Positions 1 through 8,624 are shown, counted from the stretch's first letter. The stretch is DNA of 27,309 bases from Christensenella sp. UBA6345 (GCA_002437945.1 DJSB01000028.1:1-27309); one strand, 5' to 3'. Notes: generated from the letters alone by a model not told the origin. A program made the numbers and translations.

Positions 1-80
1 GATTCCGAAAGGTGCATAGCACACTTTCGATTTGACTAACGTCAAATTTCGACTACACTACGTTTCGCTCAGAATGACAT
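1..80. repeat. Hairpin-rich repeat-like segment at the left edge
   Basis: Two adjacent hairpins are visible. The first pairs CGAAAGGTGC (6-15) with GCAC-A-CTTTCG (19-29), with a single bulged A. The second is a perfect 7-bp stem ATTTGAC/GTCAAAT (30-36 with 41-47) around a TAAC loop. They are followed by a stretch ending in TTTCGCTCAGAATGAC, which resembles the dispersed intergenic repeat cores seen in many bacterial genomes. Base composition is clearly richer in GC than the AT-rich sequence beside it. No reading frame covers it. It is cut by the window edge, so its full extent is unknown. Confidence 0.5.
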
Positions 81-369
81 ATATATACTTTACGTTTTGT
101 TTAGATATATGCTATCCGCTTTAGAACTGACAAATATAGGCTTTTGATATGATATTTATTATATTTAGTTAGAGTAACAAAAAAGTATAGCACAAATAGA
201 ATGCTACACTTTTTATTGTTATTAAAGAAAATCCACAGGTTAAAATCCGTGAATTTTTACTATATATTTAAAAATAATTAATCTAATATACAATGCTAAA
301 ATCAATAATCTAGCATATAATGTTAAAAATTACAAGCACTATTAAACATTGTACAAATAACAAACATAA
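81..369. other. Non-coding AT-rich gap downstream of the pseudouridine synthase
   Basis: No convincing coding region is present. The gap holds the terminator at 181-214 and an imperfect direct repeat: positions 280-301 and 307-328 match at 18 of 22 bases, offset by 27 bases. Otherwise it is AT-rich filler. Confidence 0.6.
181..214 (-). terminator. Rho-independent terminator after the RluA-family gene
   Basis: AAAAGT (181-186) pairs with ACTTTT (208-213) and TAGCA (188-192) with TGCTA (202-206), with one internal mismatch. A-rich and T-rich flanks on both sides make it usable in both directions. On the minus strand it is followed by a run of U. It lies about 155 bases past the stop codon at 370, so the transcript would have a long 3' tail. 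Confidence 0.6.
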
Positions 370-1050
370 TTATGCAAGTTTGTTAATATCATTTTCATAA
401 TATTTCCACATACCTACCATATCTGGCAGTACTTTAAATGTCATCTTTTGCTTGGTTGTAGGGTGTATTAATACTAGTTCGTAAGCCCAAAGCATAAGAT
501 TACCTTTTGTTTTCGAGCCATACTTAAAGTCATTGTAAATACTATTACCATTGTGACTTAATTGTGCCCTTATCTGATGACTTCTACCAGTTACTAAATC
601 TACTTTTACTAAACTAGTGTTTTTCACACTATTAATTACTTCATAACTTAATTCGGCATATTTTGCATCACTAACTGCACTACCAACCACACTAACAACA
701 TTAGTTTTTTCGTTTTTCTTTAAATAATCAACTAATCTTTGTCTTTTTACTTTTACTTCGCCATCCACAATAGCAAGATATTTTTTGCTAACTTCGTTGT
801 TCTTGATACCTTCACTTAATCTACTAGCCGCTTTTGAAGTTTTTGCAAATACCATAACCCCGCCAGTAGGTCTATCCAATCTATGTACTAGTCCTACATA
901 TACATTACCCGGTTTGTTATATTTTTCTTTAATATACTCCTTAACCATAGTAAGCATATCTTTATCTTTTGAACTATCTTCTTGTGTAGGTACATTTTGT
1001 GGCTTAATAACTACTATAATGTGATTGTCTTCATATATTACATCTATCAT
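370..1050 (-). CDS. RluA-family pseudouridine synthase (226 aa)
   Basis: Converts specific uridines in rRNA or tRNA to pseudouridine in the cytoplasm. The family signature HRLDRPTGG is at residues 56-64, with the catalytic Asp at 59, and the conserved TGRSHQIRAQL block is at 154-164. There is no N-terminal S4 RNA-binding domain, and the length is short, as in the single-domain RluA/RluC-like subgroup. The target site cannot be read from sequence. The ATG at 1048-1050 has an AGGAGT ribosome binding site at 1057-1062, six bases upstream. The gene appears monocistronic: its own promoter lies directly upstream and a terminator follows. Function of the family is secure; the exact substrate is unassigned. 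Confidence 0.92.
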   Translation of the reverse strand: MIDVIYEDNHIIVVIKPQNVPTQEDSSKDKDMLTMVKEYIKEKYNKPGNVYVGLVHRLDRPTGGVMVFAKTSKAASRLSEGIKNNEVSKKYLAIVDGEVKVKRQRLVDYLKKNEKTNVVSVVGSAVSDAKYAELSYEVINSVKNTSLVKVDLVTGRSHQIRAQLSHNGNSIYNDFKYGSKTKGNLMLWAYELVLIHPTTKQKMTFKVLPDMVGMWKYYENDINKLA

Positions 1051-1068
1051 ATCTTAACTCCTAAATCT

Positions 1069-1097
1069 AGTCTAAACCAATGTGCCAATTATGTCAA
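1069..1097 (-). promoter_or_regulatory. Sigma-A-type promoter of the RluA-family gene
   Basis: On the minus strand there is a consensus -35 TTGACA (1092-1097), a 17-base spacer and a -10 TAGACT (1069-1074). This would start transcription about 12 bases upstream of the start codon's ribosome binding site. Confidence 0.6.
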
Positions 1098-1108
1098 ATA
1101 TTTGGCAC
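1082..1108. promoter_or_regulatory. Inverted repeat GTGCCAA-N13-TTGGCAC overlapping the -35 box
   Basis: A perfect 7-bp inverted repeat (1082-1088 and 1102-1108) is centred on the TTGACA -35 element. The placement suggests a repressor operator. It has no U-tract, so it is not a terminator. The cognate regulator is unknown. Confidence 0.45.
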
Positions 1109-1306
1109 TTACTTAACAATTTAATTAAAAACACAATAAACAATTAAACAATTTACCAGCATATAAAGTAACTTTAATATTAATAATACTTTATTTTAAT
1201 TATTATTTTTACGCAGATGTTAACAATTTAACATTACAGCATCACAAATCTTTATACATTAGTATTTTGTTCTAAACAATACATAAATATATTTTTAACA
1301 AAAAAA
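1109..1306. other. Non-coding AT-rich stretch between rluA promoter and ileS terminator
   Basis: Very AT-rich, with no reading frame carrying a ribosome binding site and no stable hairpin. I see nothing functional in it beyond the flanking promoter/operator and terminator. Confidence 0.5.
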
Positions 1307-1348
1307 GAAGTGAACCATAAAAGTTAACACTTTTATATGATTCACTTC
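1299..1348 (-). terminator. Terminator after ileS
   Basis: GAAGTGAA (1307-1314) pairs with TTCACTTC (1341-1348). An inner stem of ATAAAAGT/ACTTTTAT closes on a TAAC loop. On the minus strand the stem is followed by a run of seven T (complement of 1300-1306). It starts 11 bases past the ileS stop. Confidence 0.85.
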
Positions 1349-1359
1349 ACTTTTATATT

Positions 1360-4300
1360 TTAACGTTTGATTGATACTTTTAACATACGATCATTCAAAT
1401 TAAATTCTTCACTAAACTCACCATCAGTTCCGACTTTTACACTTAAAGCAAGTACGTCTTGTTTAACTTGATTAGCAAATTTTAATATTATATCTTCTAC
1501 TTCTTTATCTCCGCTAATTTCTATATGTATACGGTCAGTAACCACATAGTTGGAAGACTTACGTAAATTTTGCACTTTAGATACAAATTCTCTATAAATA
1601 CCTTCTTCAATTAACTCTTGAGTTAAATGTGTATCCAATATAACAGCAATATTGCCATCAGTAGCCGAAGCATAACCTTCTTTTTGGCTTACAGAAATTA
1701 ATAAGTCATCTTTACTAAACTCTACTTCTTCACCATCAATCATTGTCTTAAATACTTCGCCTTTTTCTACAGTAGAAACAACTTTCATAGCATCACAAGT
1801 AGTCAAGAATTCTCTTATAGCATTAAGTTTTTTACCATATTTTGGACCTATTGTCTTTAATTGTGGTTTTAAAGTATAATTAACAAATTTAGATAAATCT
1901 TCATGTTGTTTAACGTCTTTTACATTAAGTTCATCTTTTAATATTTGAATTAAATTTGGTTTAAGATTGGTCTTATTGTTAGCATCAGTTAAATACAATT
2001 CGTTAAGTGGTTGACGATTCTTGATACCAGACAAATTACGTGCACTTCTACCTAATTCGGTATATTCTCTAACCAAATTCATTTGACTACACAATTGTTC
2101 ATCAATCATAGATTTATCACTTACTGGATAATCGCATAGATGTACACTAACTGGTTGAGTTTTGTCGAATCCCCTAACAATGTTCTGATAAATTGCTTCA
2201 CACATAAATGGTGTAAATGGTGCAGACAATTTTACATATGTAGAAAGTACAGTATACAAAGTTACATATGCTGCCTTTTTATCTTCGCTAAAGTCTTCGC
2301 CCCAATATCTCTTACGGCCTAGTCTTATATACCAATTGGACAATTTATCCATAAATTCTTCCATGGCTCTACTACTTTCAGTAACATGGAACTTATCAAG
2401 TTCACTACATACATAATCTATAAGTTTGTTAAGTTCGGACAATATCCATTTATCCATAACTGTTAACTGACAATCTTTTAATGAATATTTAGTAGGGTCA
2501 AACTTATCTATATCAGCATAAAGCACATAGAATGCATAAGTGTTCCAAAGTGTGCCAAAATATTTCTTTTGACTTTCGGTAACAGTGTTTTCGGTAAGAA
2601 TTAAATTATTCCATGGTTGGCTACCAGTATAGAAAGTCCATCTTACTGGGTCAGCACCCATCTTACTTAACATCTCCATAGGTGGTATATAGTTACCCAA
2701 ACTCTTACTTAATTTTCTACCCTGATCATCTACAACCATACCATTGGCAATACAAGTCTCGTATGGGCTTCTATCAAATAATGCAGTAGAAATAGCCTGC
2801 AAAGCATAGAACCAACCACGAGTCTGGTCTATACCTTCACTAATAAATTGTGCAGGGAAACTTTCCTTAAATAATTCTTGATTTTCAAAAGGATAATGAT
2901 GTTGAGCAAAAGGCATTGAGCCAGAGTCAAACCAACAATCTATAACTTCTGGTTCACGATGCATAGGTTTACCACATTTTGGACAAGTCATAGTTAATGC
3001 ATCAACATAAGGTTTGTGAAGTTCGATATCTCCATCAACATGGCATAAATCTTTTAATTCTTGTTTACTGCCCATAACATGATAATGTCCGCATTCACAC
3101 ATCCATACTGGAAGTGGTGTACCCCAATAACGGTCACGGCTTAAGCACCAATCAATGTTATTCTCTAGGAAGTTACCCATACGTCCATTTTTAACATTGT
3201 CTGGTAGCCAATTAACTGTATTGTTATTCTTAACCATTGCTTGTCTTAATTCGGTAGTTTTTACAAACCAACTACTTCTAGCAAAATAAATTAATGGGCT
3301 ATGACAACGCCAACAATGTGGATAACTGTGTACGTGTTTTTGTGACTTAAATACTTTACCTTGATGATACAAGTCTTCTACGATTTCATCATTTTTACTA
3401 AAGACATCTTGTCCAGAATATTTACCGCAATTGTCAGTAAACTTGCCGAATTTGTCAACAAGTTGAACAAATGGTAAATTGTACTTATGTCCAACTTTTG
3501 AGTCATCTTCACCAAATGCAGGTGCAATATGAACAATACCAGTACCATCTGTTAAGGTTACGTAAGAATCACAAGTTACATAATATCCTTTTTCAGCAGT
3601 CTTTTTATCTACAAAATCAAATAGTGGCACATACTTCTTATATTCTAAAGTTTTACCTTTAAATGTATCTACAACTTCGTATTCGCCATCTTTAAAATGA
3701 GCACCCAACAATGCTTTTGCTAGAATATAACATTCGCCATTATTAGCCTTAACTTTTACATAATCTTCATCAGCATTTACGCAAAGTGCGATATTAGATG
3801 GTAATGTCCATGGAGTAGTTGTCCATGCCAAGAAATATGTATTATCTTCATCTACACATTTAAATTTGGCTACAACTGTAGTATCTTTTCTATCTTCATA
3901 TCCTTGAGCCAATTCATGCGAACTTAATGCTGTACCACATCTTGGACAACTAGGAAGTATCTTATAACCTTTATATAATAATCCTTTTTTATCAAGTTCT
4001 TTTAAAGCCCACCATACACTCTCTATATAACTATCATAATAAGTTACATAGTAGTCGTCTTCCATATTAACAAAGTAGCCTACTCTATCAGAAAATTCTT
4101 TCCAAATATCTACATATTTCCATACATTTTCTTTACAACGTTTAATAAATTTTTCTACGCCAAATTCTTCAATTTGTTGTTTACCAGAAATACCCAATTC
4201 CTTTTCAACAGACAATTCTACTGGTAATCCATGAGTATCCCAACCACCTTTACGTGGTACATAATACCCCTGCATAGATTTATAACGAGTAAATACATCT

Positions 4301-4494
4301 TTAAGTACTCTAGTAAGTACGTGTCCAGAATGTGGTACACCATTAGCAGTAGGTGGTCCTTCGTAGAAATTAAATCTTTTTTGCCCCATATTACGAGACA
4401 TACATTGTTTTTTTACATTGTTTTCTTTCCAAAAGTTAAGAACTTCTTGCTCTACTTTAGGAAAATCTAGATTAGCATCAACTTTTTTGTACAT
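1360..4494 (-). CDS. ileS: Isoleucyl-tRNA synthetase, type 2 (1044 aa)
   Basis: Charges tRNA-Ile with isoleucine in the cytoplasm. The class I HIGH motif is HSGH at residues 55-58, preceded by GPPTANG. The KMSKS motif is KLSKS at 594-598 within GRKLSKSLGNY. A CP1 editing domain lies between them, including the GWDTHGLPVE block near residue 85. The length, the PSCPRCGTALSSHE zinc-binding block and the absence of the C-terminal zinc finger of the usual bacterial enzyme point to the eukaryote-like type 2 IleRS, a form known for reduced mupirocin sensitivity. The ATG at 4492-4494 has AAGGAG (4501-4506) six bases upstream. It is transcribed alone, behind a T-box leader and ahead of its own terminator. 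Confidence 0.96.
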   Translation of the reverse strand: MYKKVDANLDFPKVEQEVLNFWKENNVKKQCMSRNMGQKRFNFYEGPPTANGVPHSGHVLTRVLKDVFTRYKSMQGYYVPRKGGWDTHGLPVELSVEKELGISGKQQIEEFGVEKFIKRCKENVWKYVDIWKEFSDRVGYFVNMEDDYYVTYYDSYIESVWWALKELDKKGLLYKGYKILPSCPRCGTALSSHELAQGYEDRKDTTVVAKFKCVDEDNTYFLAWTTTPWTLPSNIALCVNADEDYVKVKANNGECYILAKALLGAHFKDGEYEVVDTFKGKTLEYKKYVPLFDFVDKKTAEKGYYVTCDSYVTLTDGTGIVHIAPAFGEDDSKVGHKYNLPFVQLVDKFGKFTDNCGKYSGQDVFSKNDEIVEDLYHQGKVFKSQKHVHSYPHCWRCHSPLIYFARSSWFVKTTELRQAMVKNNNTVNWLPDNVKNGRMGNFLENNIDWCLSRDRYWGTPLPVWMCECGHYHVMGSKQELKDLCHVDGDIELHKPYVDALTMTCPKCGKPMHREPEVIDCWFDSGSMPFAQHHYPFENQELFKESFPAQFISEGIDQTRGWFYALQAISTALFDRSPYETCIANGMVVDDQGRKLSKSLGNYIPPMEMLSKMGADPVRWTFYTGSQPWNNLILTENTVTESQKKYFGTLWNTYAFYVLYADIDKFDPTKYSLKDCQLTVMDKWILSELNKLIDYVCSELDKFHVTESSRAMEEFMDKLSNWYIRLGRKRYWGEDFSEDKKAAYVTLYTVLSTYVKLSAPFTPFMCEAIYQNIVRGFDKTQPVSVHLCDYPVSDKSMIDEQLCSQMNLVREYTELGRSARNLSGIKNRQPLNELYLTDANNKTNLKPNLIQILKDELNVKDVKQHEDLSKFVNYTLKPQLKTIGPKYGKKLNAIREFLTTCDAMKVVSTVEKGEVFKTMIDGEEVEFSKDDLLISVSQKEGYASATDGNIAVILDTHLTQELIEEGIYREFVSKVQNLRKSSNYVVTDRIHIEISGDKEVEDIILKFANQVKQDVLALSVKVGTDGEFSEEFNLNDRMLKVSIKR

Positions 4495-4533
4495 TTTTAA
4501 CTCCTTATTAAAATAACTAAAAATTTTATTGTT

Positions 4534-4556
4534 AAGTACTTCAATTGAGACTTAAC
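4534..4556. repeat. Inverted repeat in the ileS 5' leader
   Basis: AAGT and the flanking GTTA (4531-4537) pair with ACTTAAC (4550-4556), giving a 7-bp stem with a 12-base loop. It sits between the T-box terminator and the ileS ribosome binding site. It may shape the leader after readthrough; no function is shown. Confidence 0.3.
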
Positions 4557-4593
4557 ATATTTTTTATAGTTTAATAAAACAAACGCTAAAAAT

Positions 4594-4790
4594 AAAAAAA
4601 CTCGGTATCATTGTTACAAAAACAATGCCCGAGCATTATTACCATCTATAACAATCATGTGCAATCACACACTGCTCACTTACGTAGAGCCTACGCAACA
4701 ACTTACTATAATTCAGTCATCGAACTATAAAGGTGATATTATACTATCTCTGCTATTGATTTCTCACCAAGTAATCAACTCTCTGTAAAG
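4594..4790 (-). promoter_or_regulatory. T-box leader (tRNA-Ile sensing) of ileS
   Basis: On the minus strand the leader begins with AGAGAG just below 4790, followed by a short hairpin TTGATT/AATCAA. The internal-loop segment contains ATC followed by ACC; ATC (complement of 4735-4737) is the candidate specifier codon for isoleucine. A hairpin GCGTAG/CTACG follows. Then comes the antiterminator bulge UGGU (complement of ACCA at 4641-4644), which fits the ACCA 3' end of tRNA-Ile. A terminator closes the leader: CTCGG-CATTGTT pairing with AACAATG-CCGAG (4601-4633) plus seven U. Uncharged tRNA-Ile should stabilise the antiterminator and allow ileS transcription. The core T-box sequence is divergent (GATGGTAATAATG) compared with the usual AGGGTGGNACCGCG. 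Confidence 0.88.
4601..4633 (-). terminator. Regulated terminator of the ileS T-box
   Basis: CTCGG (4601-4605) pairs with CCGAG (4629-4633), and CATTGTT (4609-4615) with AACAATG (4621-4627) around a 5-base loop. The seven A at 4594-4600 give the U-run on the minus strand. The 5' arm overlaps the T-box sequence, as needed for the terminator/antiterminator switch. Confidence 0.85.
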
Positions 4791-4974
4791 TATAAAAATA
4801 GTACAACTTGTCCTTTTTTAAAACGCCTTTTATATTAAACTGCCCTTATAATACAACAACAATTAAAAATTGTCAACACAATAACCACGATTAGTTATTT
4901 CTATATATATTAAAAAGTATATCAATATTAATATATAATCACATATCCAAAAATAAATATTTATATATACACAA

Positions 4975-5004
4975 CAAAAAAGACGAAAGTTTAACTTTCG
5001 TCTT
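4975..5004 (-). terminator. Terminator after the 780-aa protein gene
   Basis: A perfect 11-bp stem AAGACGAAAGT/ACTTTCGTCTT (4980-4990 with 4994-5004) has a 3-base loop. On the minus strand it is followed by TTTTTGTTGT. It starts 12 bases past the stop at 5017. Confidence 0.88.
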
Positions 5005-5016
5005 AATATTTTAATG

Positions 5017-7359
5017 TTATCTACACATACCGCCGTCATCTTTACCTTGTTGTGGAGTTTGTTGTGGAGTAGTGTGAGTAGTGATAGGAGCCATACCAGT
5101 AGTTCCATGTTGTTGTGCCATTTGCGCAGTAGCAGCATTACCAATAACAATAGATTTTCTTGCTTTCTTTGAACGTTTATGTTCTTCAAGTATCACAGCA
5201 TCTCTACCATTATAATCATCATGGCTTTCTGGGTCATTATCATCATGTATATGAGACATATGCATCGAAGTCATGTCATAGTTGCCAAACTTTACATCAT
5301 CAATAGTTAATCTAGTACCACCTGCACTCATACCTTTAGCCATTACACCAAGTTCCATTCCGCAAGGGTTTATTTCACTTATATCTTGGCGAAGTTCAGT
5401 AACTTTCTTTTGAGTTTGTTCAAACCATTCGGCTACTTCAACAGCACCTTTCTTTCTTGCTTGTTCAGCATATCTTTCAGCATTAGCATATCTTTGACGT
5501 AAATCATTCTTTAGATCACGTCTTAATAAATGCCAATAAAACATTTCTTGATAAACATTACCATCAACTCTCATATCAGTATATTTTTTATTGTTTGTCT
5601 TATATTGTAGTATGTCAAAATATTTATCATGTTGTTGTTGATAATATACTAATGGTAATTTACCTGTTACAAAACGAAGACCAGTAGCAATCTTTTTCAA
5701 AATTCCATTTTTACCAATTGCTCTACCTTCAAGTTCACGACTGATAAATTCAGAATCTTTCTTAATCAACTTCTCTTGTTCCTTAATTTCTTTTCTGAGT
5801 TGCTTAATTCTTTCTTTATTTCTAATAGGGTCACTCATTAAATCACTAATACGTGATTCTAAAGACTCCATTTTATCTCTAGTATGTATTAAATGCTTAA
5901 TTCTATTTTGAACTTTGATTTCTCTGCTTCTAAAGTGAGCACGAGCAGAAGATGCTTGACGATGTCTACGGAATAAGAAGTGTTTGATTAAGTTAGCACC
6001 AACTACAACAGTACCTAAAGATAAAATGTTATATAATGCTGCTCTACCTACCATAATAGCAACACCAGCACCTGGCCCTAATATTGCTGTTACAGCCAAT
6101 GCTGCTGCACCAGCCAATACGCCAAGACTTAACCAGTGTCTACCTATAAATCCTAAAAGTCTTCTACCAAAACCAAGATTTACTGTACGATACTTACTAG
6201 CATTATTCTCTTTGCCATTATATTGAGCCATAATACTAGCAGCGGTAGTAGGTTTGTTACCTGCATTAGGAGTATCTCCAGCAGAAGGGCTATCAGGAAT
6301 GTCAATTTCAGTGTCATCATTTCCACCATCAGGAAGATCATATTCAGAACCAGTATCTGAACCATTATTTCCATCAGTACCATTAGATGCACCACCATTA
6401 TCTGTGCTACCACTATCACCAGTACCATTACCAGTATTATCACCAGTGCCAGTACCATCGTTAGTGCCACCATTATTAGTGTCTCCACCATTGTTGCCTG
6501 AACCAGTATCGTTATTACCAGTATCTCCGCCTTCTACTGAACCATCAGTATCTCCATCACCGTTATCATCGTCAGTATTATTACTGCCAGCACCTGGATT
6601 AATTATTGGTTTTTTACCACTATCATTGCCACCATCGTTATTGCCATCACTGCCATCATTACCGCTTAATGGACTAGGACTAGTAAATCCTCTTTCATTC
6701 ATACGGTTAAATTCTTTAACAAGTTTATGTGCACCATTACCTGTAGGTAAAGCGGACTTATCTTGTGCAGATTCAAATTGATATAAAGCATCTGTTATTT
6801 GCTCCATTTTTGAACCTTTTTTAGCAGTAGGAGTAAACAACCAGTTATATAAATCTTCAGCAACACTACCATTAAATGAATGTAGTAGAATACCTTTTGC
6901 TTTTGCTGCTGCTTTAATGCTTCTGGTTAACATAGATTTTTGTGTGATATAATTTTGTCTTTCAACACCAGTAGCACCTTTAGATTTTTGGTCTATCTCT
7001 ATACGCAAGGATTCAAGTTGCTTAATATAATTTGTTAAATCAGTAATTGTCTTTTTAATAGAATTCTTTTCTTTATTAGACAAAAATACTTGTTTAGGTT
7101 TGTTATCTTCTTCTTTTGCTACTTGAATTGCTTCGTATATTTTTGATACTTTATAAAGTGTCATATTAGCAGTAGAATTAGGGATATCTTCAACTTTATC
7201 AACATTGTAAATATTCTTTAGAGTTTGATAAACAGAATCTGGCATTTTGCCATCTTTCAAATAATTATTAAGTTCGGATATAGAAATATGAGTTTGGGTA
7301 GTAATACGTCTTATTGCCTTCTTCATTATTTCCATTTCTTTTTCATTTAATGTAACCAT
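5017..7359 (-). CDS. Unrecognised 780-aa protein: helical head, Gly/Asn/Asp linker, membrane hairpin, coiled coil
   Basis: I do not recognise the family. Residues 1-220 are soluble and mostly helical. Residues 225-370 are a low-complexity linker of Gly, Asn, Asp, Ser and Thr. Residues about 404-433 and 436-461 form two hydrophobic, Ala/Gly-rich segments, likely a membrane hairpin with both ends on the same side. Residues 480-545 are a charged coiled coil, and the tail from about 690 is His/Asp-rich then Gln/Thr/Pro-rich. There is no signal peptide. The start was set at the ATG 7357-7359, because AAAGGGGG (7367-7374) lies seven bases upstream; an upstream in-frame start at 7389 would leave that site inside the gene. 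It follows the 319-aa gene but a terminator lies between them. A membrane-anchored scaffold is one guess; the function is unknown. Confidence 0.8.
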   Translation of the reverse strand: MVTLNEKEMEIMKKAIRRITTQTHISISELNNYLKDGKMPDSVYQTLKNIYNVDKVEDIPNSTANMTLYKVSKIYEAIQVAKEEDNKPKQVFLSNKEKNSIKKTITDLTNYIKQLESLRIEIDQKSKGATGVERQNYITQKSMLTRSIKAAAKAKGILLHSFNGSVAEDLYNWLFTPTAKKGSKMEQITDALYQFESAQDKSALPTGNGAHKLVKEFNRMNERGFTSPSPLSGNDGSDGNNDGGNDSGKKPIINPGAGSNNTDDDNGDGDTDGSVEGGDTGNNDTGSGNNGGDTNNGGTNDGTGTGDNTGNGTGDSGSTDNGGASNGTDGNNGSDTGSEYDLPDGGNDDTEIDIPDSPSAGDTPNAGNKPTTAASIMAQYNGKENNASKYRTVNLGFGRRLLGFIGRHWLSLGVLAGAAALAVTAILGPGAGVAIMVGRAALYNILSLGTVVVGANLIKHFLFRRHRQASSARAHFRSREIKVQNRIKHLIHTRDKMESLESRISDLMSDPIRNKERIKQLRKEIKEQEKLIKKDSEFISRELEGRAIGKNGILKKIATGLRFVTGKLPLVYYQQQHDKYFDILQYKTNNKKYTDMRVDGNVYQEMFYWHLLRRDLKNDLRQRYANAERYAEQARKKGAVEVAEWFEQTQKKVTELRQDISEINPCGMELGVMAKGMSAGGTRLTIDDVKFGNYDMTSMHMSHIHDDNDPESHDDYNGRDAVILEEHKRSKKARKSIVIGNAATAQMAQQHGTTGMAPITTHTTPQQTPQQGKDDGGMCR

Positions 7360-7454
7360 AATATATCCCCCTTTATGTATCTTTAACATAAAGCATAAAT
7401 AAATATTGTTATTTAAGAAATACCATCTCTAATATTTCTTATACTATTATATCA

Positions 7455-7507
7455 AAAAATAAGTGCCTAGTCAATATGCAAATTTATATCAATAAGGCAC
7501 TATTTTT
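7455..7507 (-). terminator. Terminator after the 319-aa protein gene
   Basis: AGTGCCT (7462-7468) pairs with AGGCACT (7495-7501). The stem is extended by A/T pairs, and the loop is about 26 bases. On the minus strand the stem is followed by a run of six T. Confidence 0.7.
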
Positions 7508-7514
7508 ATGTATT

Positions 7515-8474
7515 TTATTTGTTTCTACCGTTATCTTTAGTTTTTATAGGTGTGGATTCGACAACTCTAGAATCCAATTGTTCTTCGCCACCGATTTGTT
7601 CTATTATCTGATCTTGTTCTCTAACGGCTTTCTTTATAGTATTACCTTTGAATGCAGCAAATTGTCTCATAGTCTTTTTATGTCTAGACAATGCTGGTAG
7701 AACTCCATCTTGTTGTTCACGATATTGTCTAAATTCTTCAGTTAACTCTTTTGCTCTTTTTCTTATCTTATCATCTTTTTTACGTCTTAAAACTCTAGCA
7801 TTAGCATATGCTTCCATTTCTTCTGGTAGACTTACATGTAGACGATCGTTAAAATAACGAGTAGGATTCTGGTTATCAACAACTTGCTCGATATCGGCTT
7901 TAACTAATTTTTGATATTCAATTTCAAGTTCTCTTAATGCTTGCATTGTCTCTTCGTTAGGTCTAACTAGTTCTTCCTTATCTTTCAAAGTAAATACTCT
8001 AGGTTGTTTTAATCTAGCCTGATTAGCACCTTGTTTAACAGGTTCTTTTTTCTTAATTATTGCTTTTGGCAATACAGTAGGATTTTCTAGATATTCTTTA
8101 ATATTCTTTCTTAATATTTCAATATATCCTTTACTTTCAAATCTTCTTAAGTCGCCACCACGATATATAGTCTTACCTTTTACTAGTTGTGCAAGAATAT
8201 AATTTTTCATAGGACTTTCAGTTAAAATATATTTATCACAAAAATCTTTTAATGATTCAAAAGTTGGTTCCATAACCATATATGCATCTTTATGTATAAC
8301 TGAACAATCTTTAACATGTTCAACTTTTTTCAATTCTTTTTCTGTAAATAAGTTCTTAATACCAGCCTTACTAAATTCTTCTGTCAAAGTTGTTAAATAT
8401 TCAAACATAGCACTAAATTGACTTTTTGTAAATTCATCTAATGTAATAAATTCTTCTTTAGAGAAATCTTTCAT
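7515..8474 (-). CDS. Unrecognised 319-aa charged helical protein
   Basis: I do not recognise the family. The first 160 residues are acidic, aromatic-containing and mixed in character. Residues from about 170 onward are strongly charged and predicted helical, with runs such as RRKKDDKIRKRAKEL. The C-terminus is polar and probably disordered. There is no signal peptide or membrane segment. The start at ATG 8472-8474 was chosen because AAAGGTGGT (8481-8489) stands about seven bases upstream; an upstream in-frame start at 8528 has no such site and would overlap the promoter. It has its own promoter (8507-8535) and terminator, so it is monocistronic, but it sits beside the 780-aa gene in the same orientation. 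The function is unknown. Confidence 0.78.
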   Translation of the reverse strand: MKDFSKEEFITLDEFTKSQFSAMFEYLTTLTEEFSKAGIKNLFTEKELKKVEHVKDCSVIHKDAYMVMEPTFESLKDFCDKYILTESPMKNYILAQLVKGKTIYRGGDLRRFESKGYIEILRKNIKEYLENPTVLPKAIIKKKEPVKQGANQARLKQPRVFTLKDKEELVRPNEETMQALRELEIEYQKLVKADIEQVVDNQNPTRYFNDRLHVSLPEEMEAYANARVLRRKKDDKIRKRAKELTEEFRQYREQQDGVLPALSRHKKTMRQFAAFKGNTIKKAVREQDQIIEQIGGEEQLDSRVVESTPIKTKDNGRNK

Positions 8475-8506
8475 TTCTATACCACCTTTTCGTTTTTTGC
8501 TAAAAA

Positions 8507-8535
8507 ATTGTACCACTATTTTAAGCAAATTGCAA
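8507..8535 (-). promoter_or_regulatory. Promoter of the 319-aa protein gene
   Basis: On the minus strand: -35 TTGCAA (8530-8535), a 17-base spacer ending in TGG, and -10 TACAAT (8507-8512). The TG one base before the -10 makes it an extended -10 promoter. Confidence 0.65.
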
Positions 8536-8597
8536 TACCCATTTTTATTTTTTATTTATTTTTAATATATATATTTTTAATATAGTTTAATTATACC

Positions 8598-8624
8598 AAA
8601 AAAATGGCTACCAAAAGCCATTTT
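8598..8624 (-). terminator. Terminator after mazF
   Basis: A perfect 9-bp stem AAAATGGCT/AGCCATTTT (8601-8609 with 8616-8624) has a 6-base loop. On the minus strand it is followed by T-rich sequence. The hairpin includes the first bases of the mazF stop codon. Confidence 0.85.

Noticed and set aside
4863..5189. Minus-strand frame running through the terminator at 4975-5004
   Set aside because: It overlaps the end of the 780-aa gene out of frame and runs across its terminator, with no ribosome binding site.
6254..6781. Plus-strand reading frame rich in Pro, Ser, Val and Leu
   Set aside because: It is the complement of the Gly/Asn/Asp/Thr-rich linker of the 780-aa protein; its composition follows from the linker codons and no ribosome binding site precedes it.
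7357..7389. Longer start of the 780-aa protein at 7389
   Set aside because: The strong AAAGGGGG site would lie inside the gene; the ATG at 7357-7359 is correctly spaced from it.
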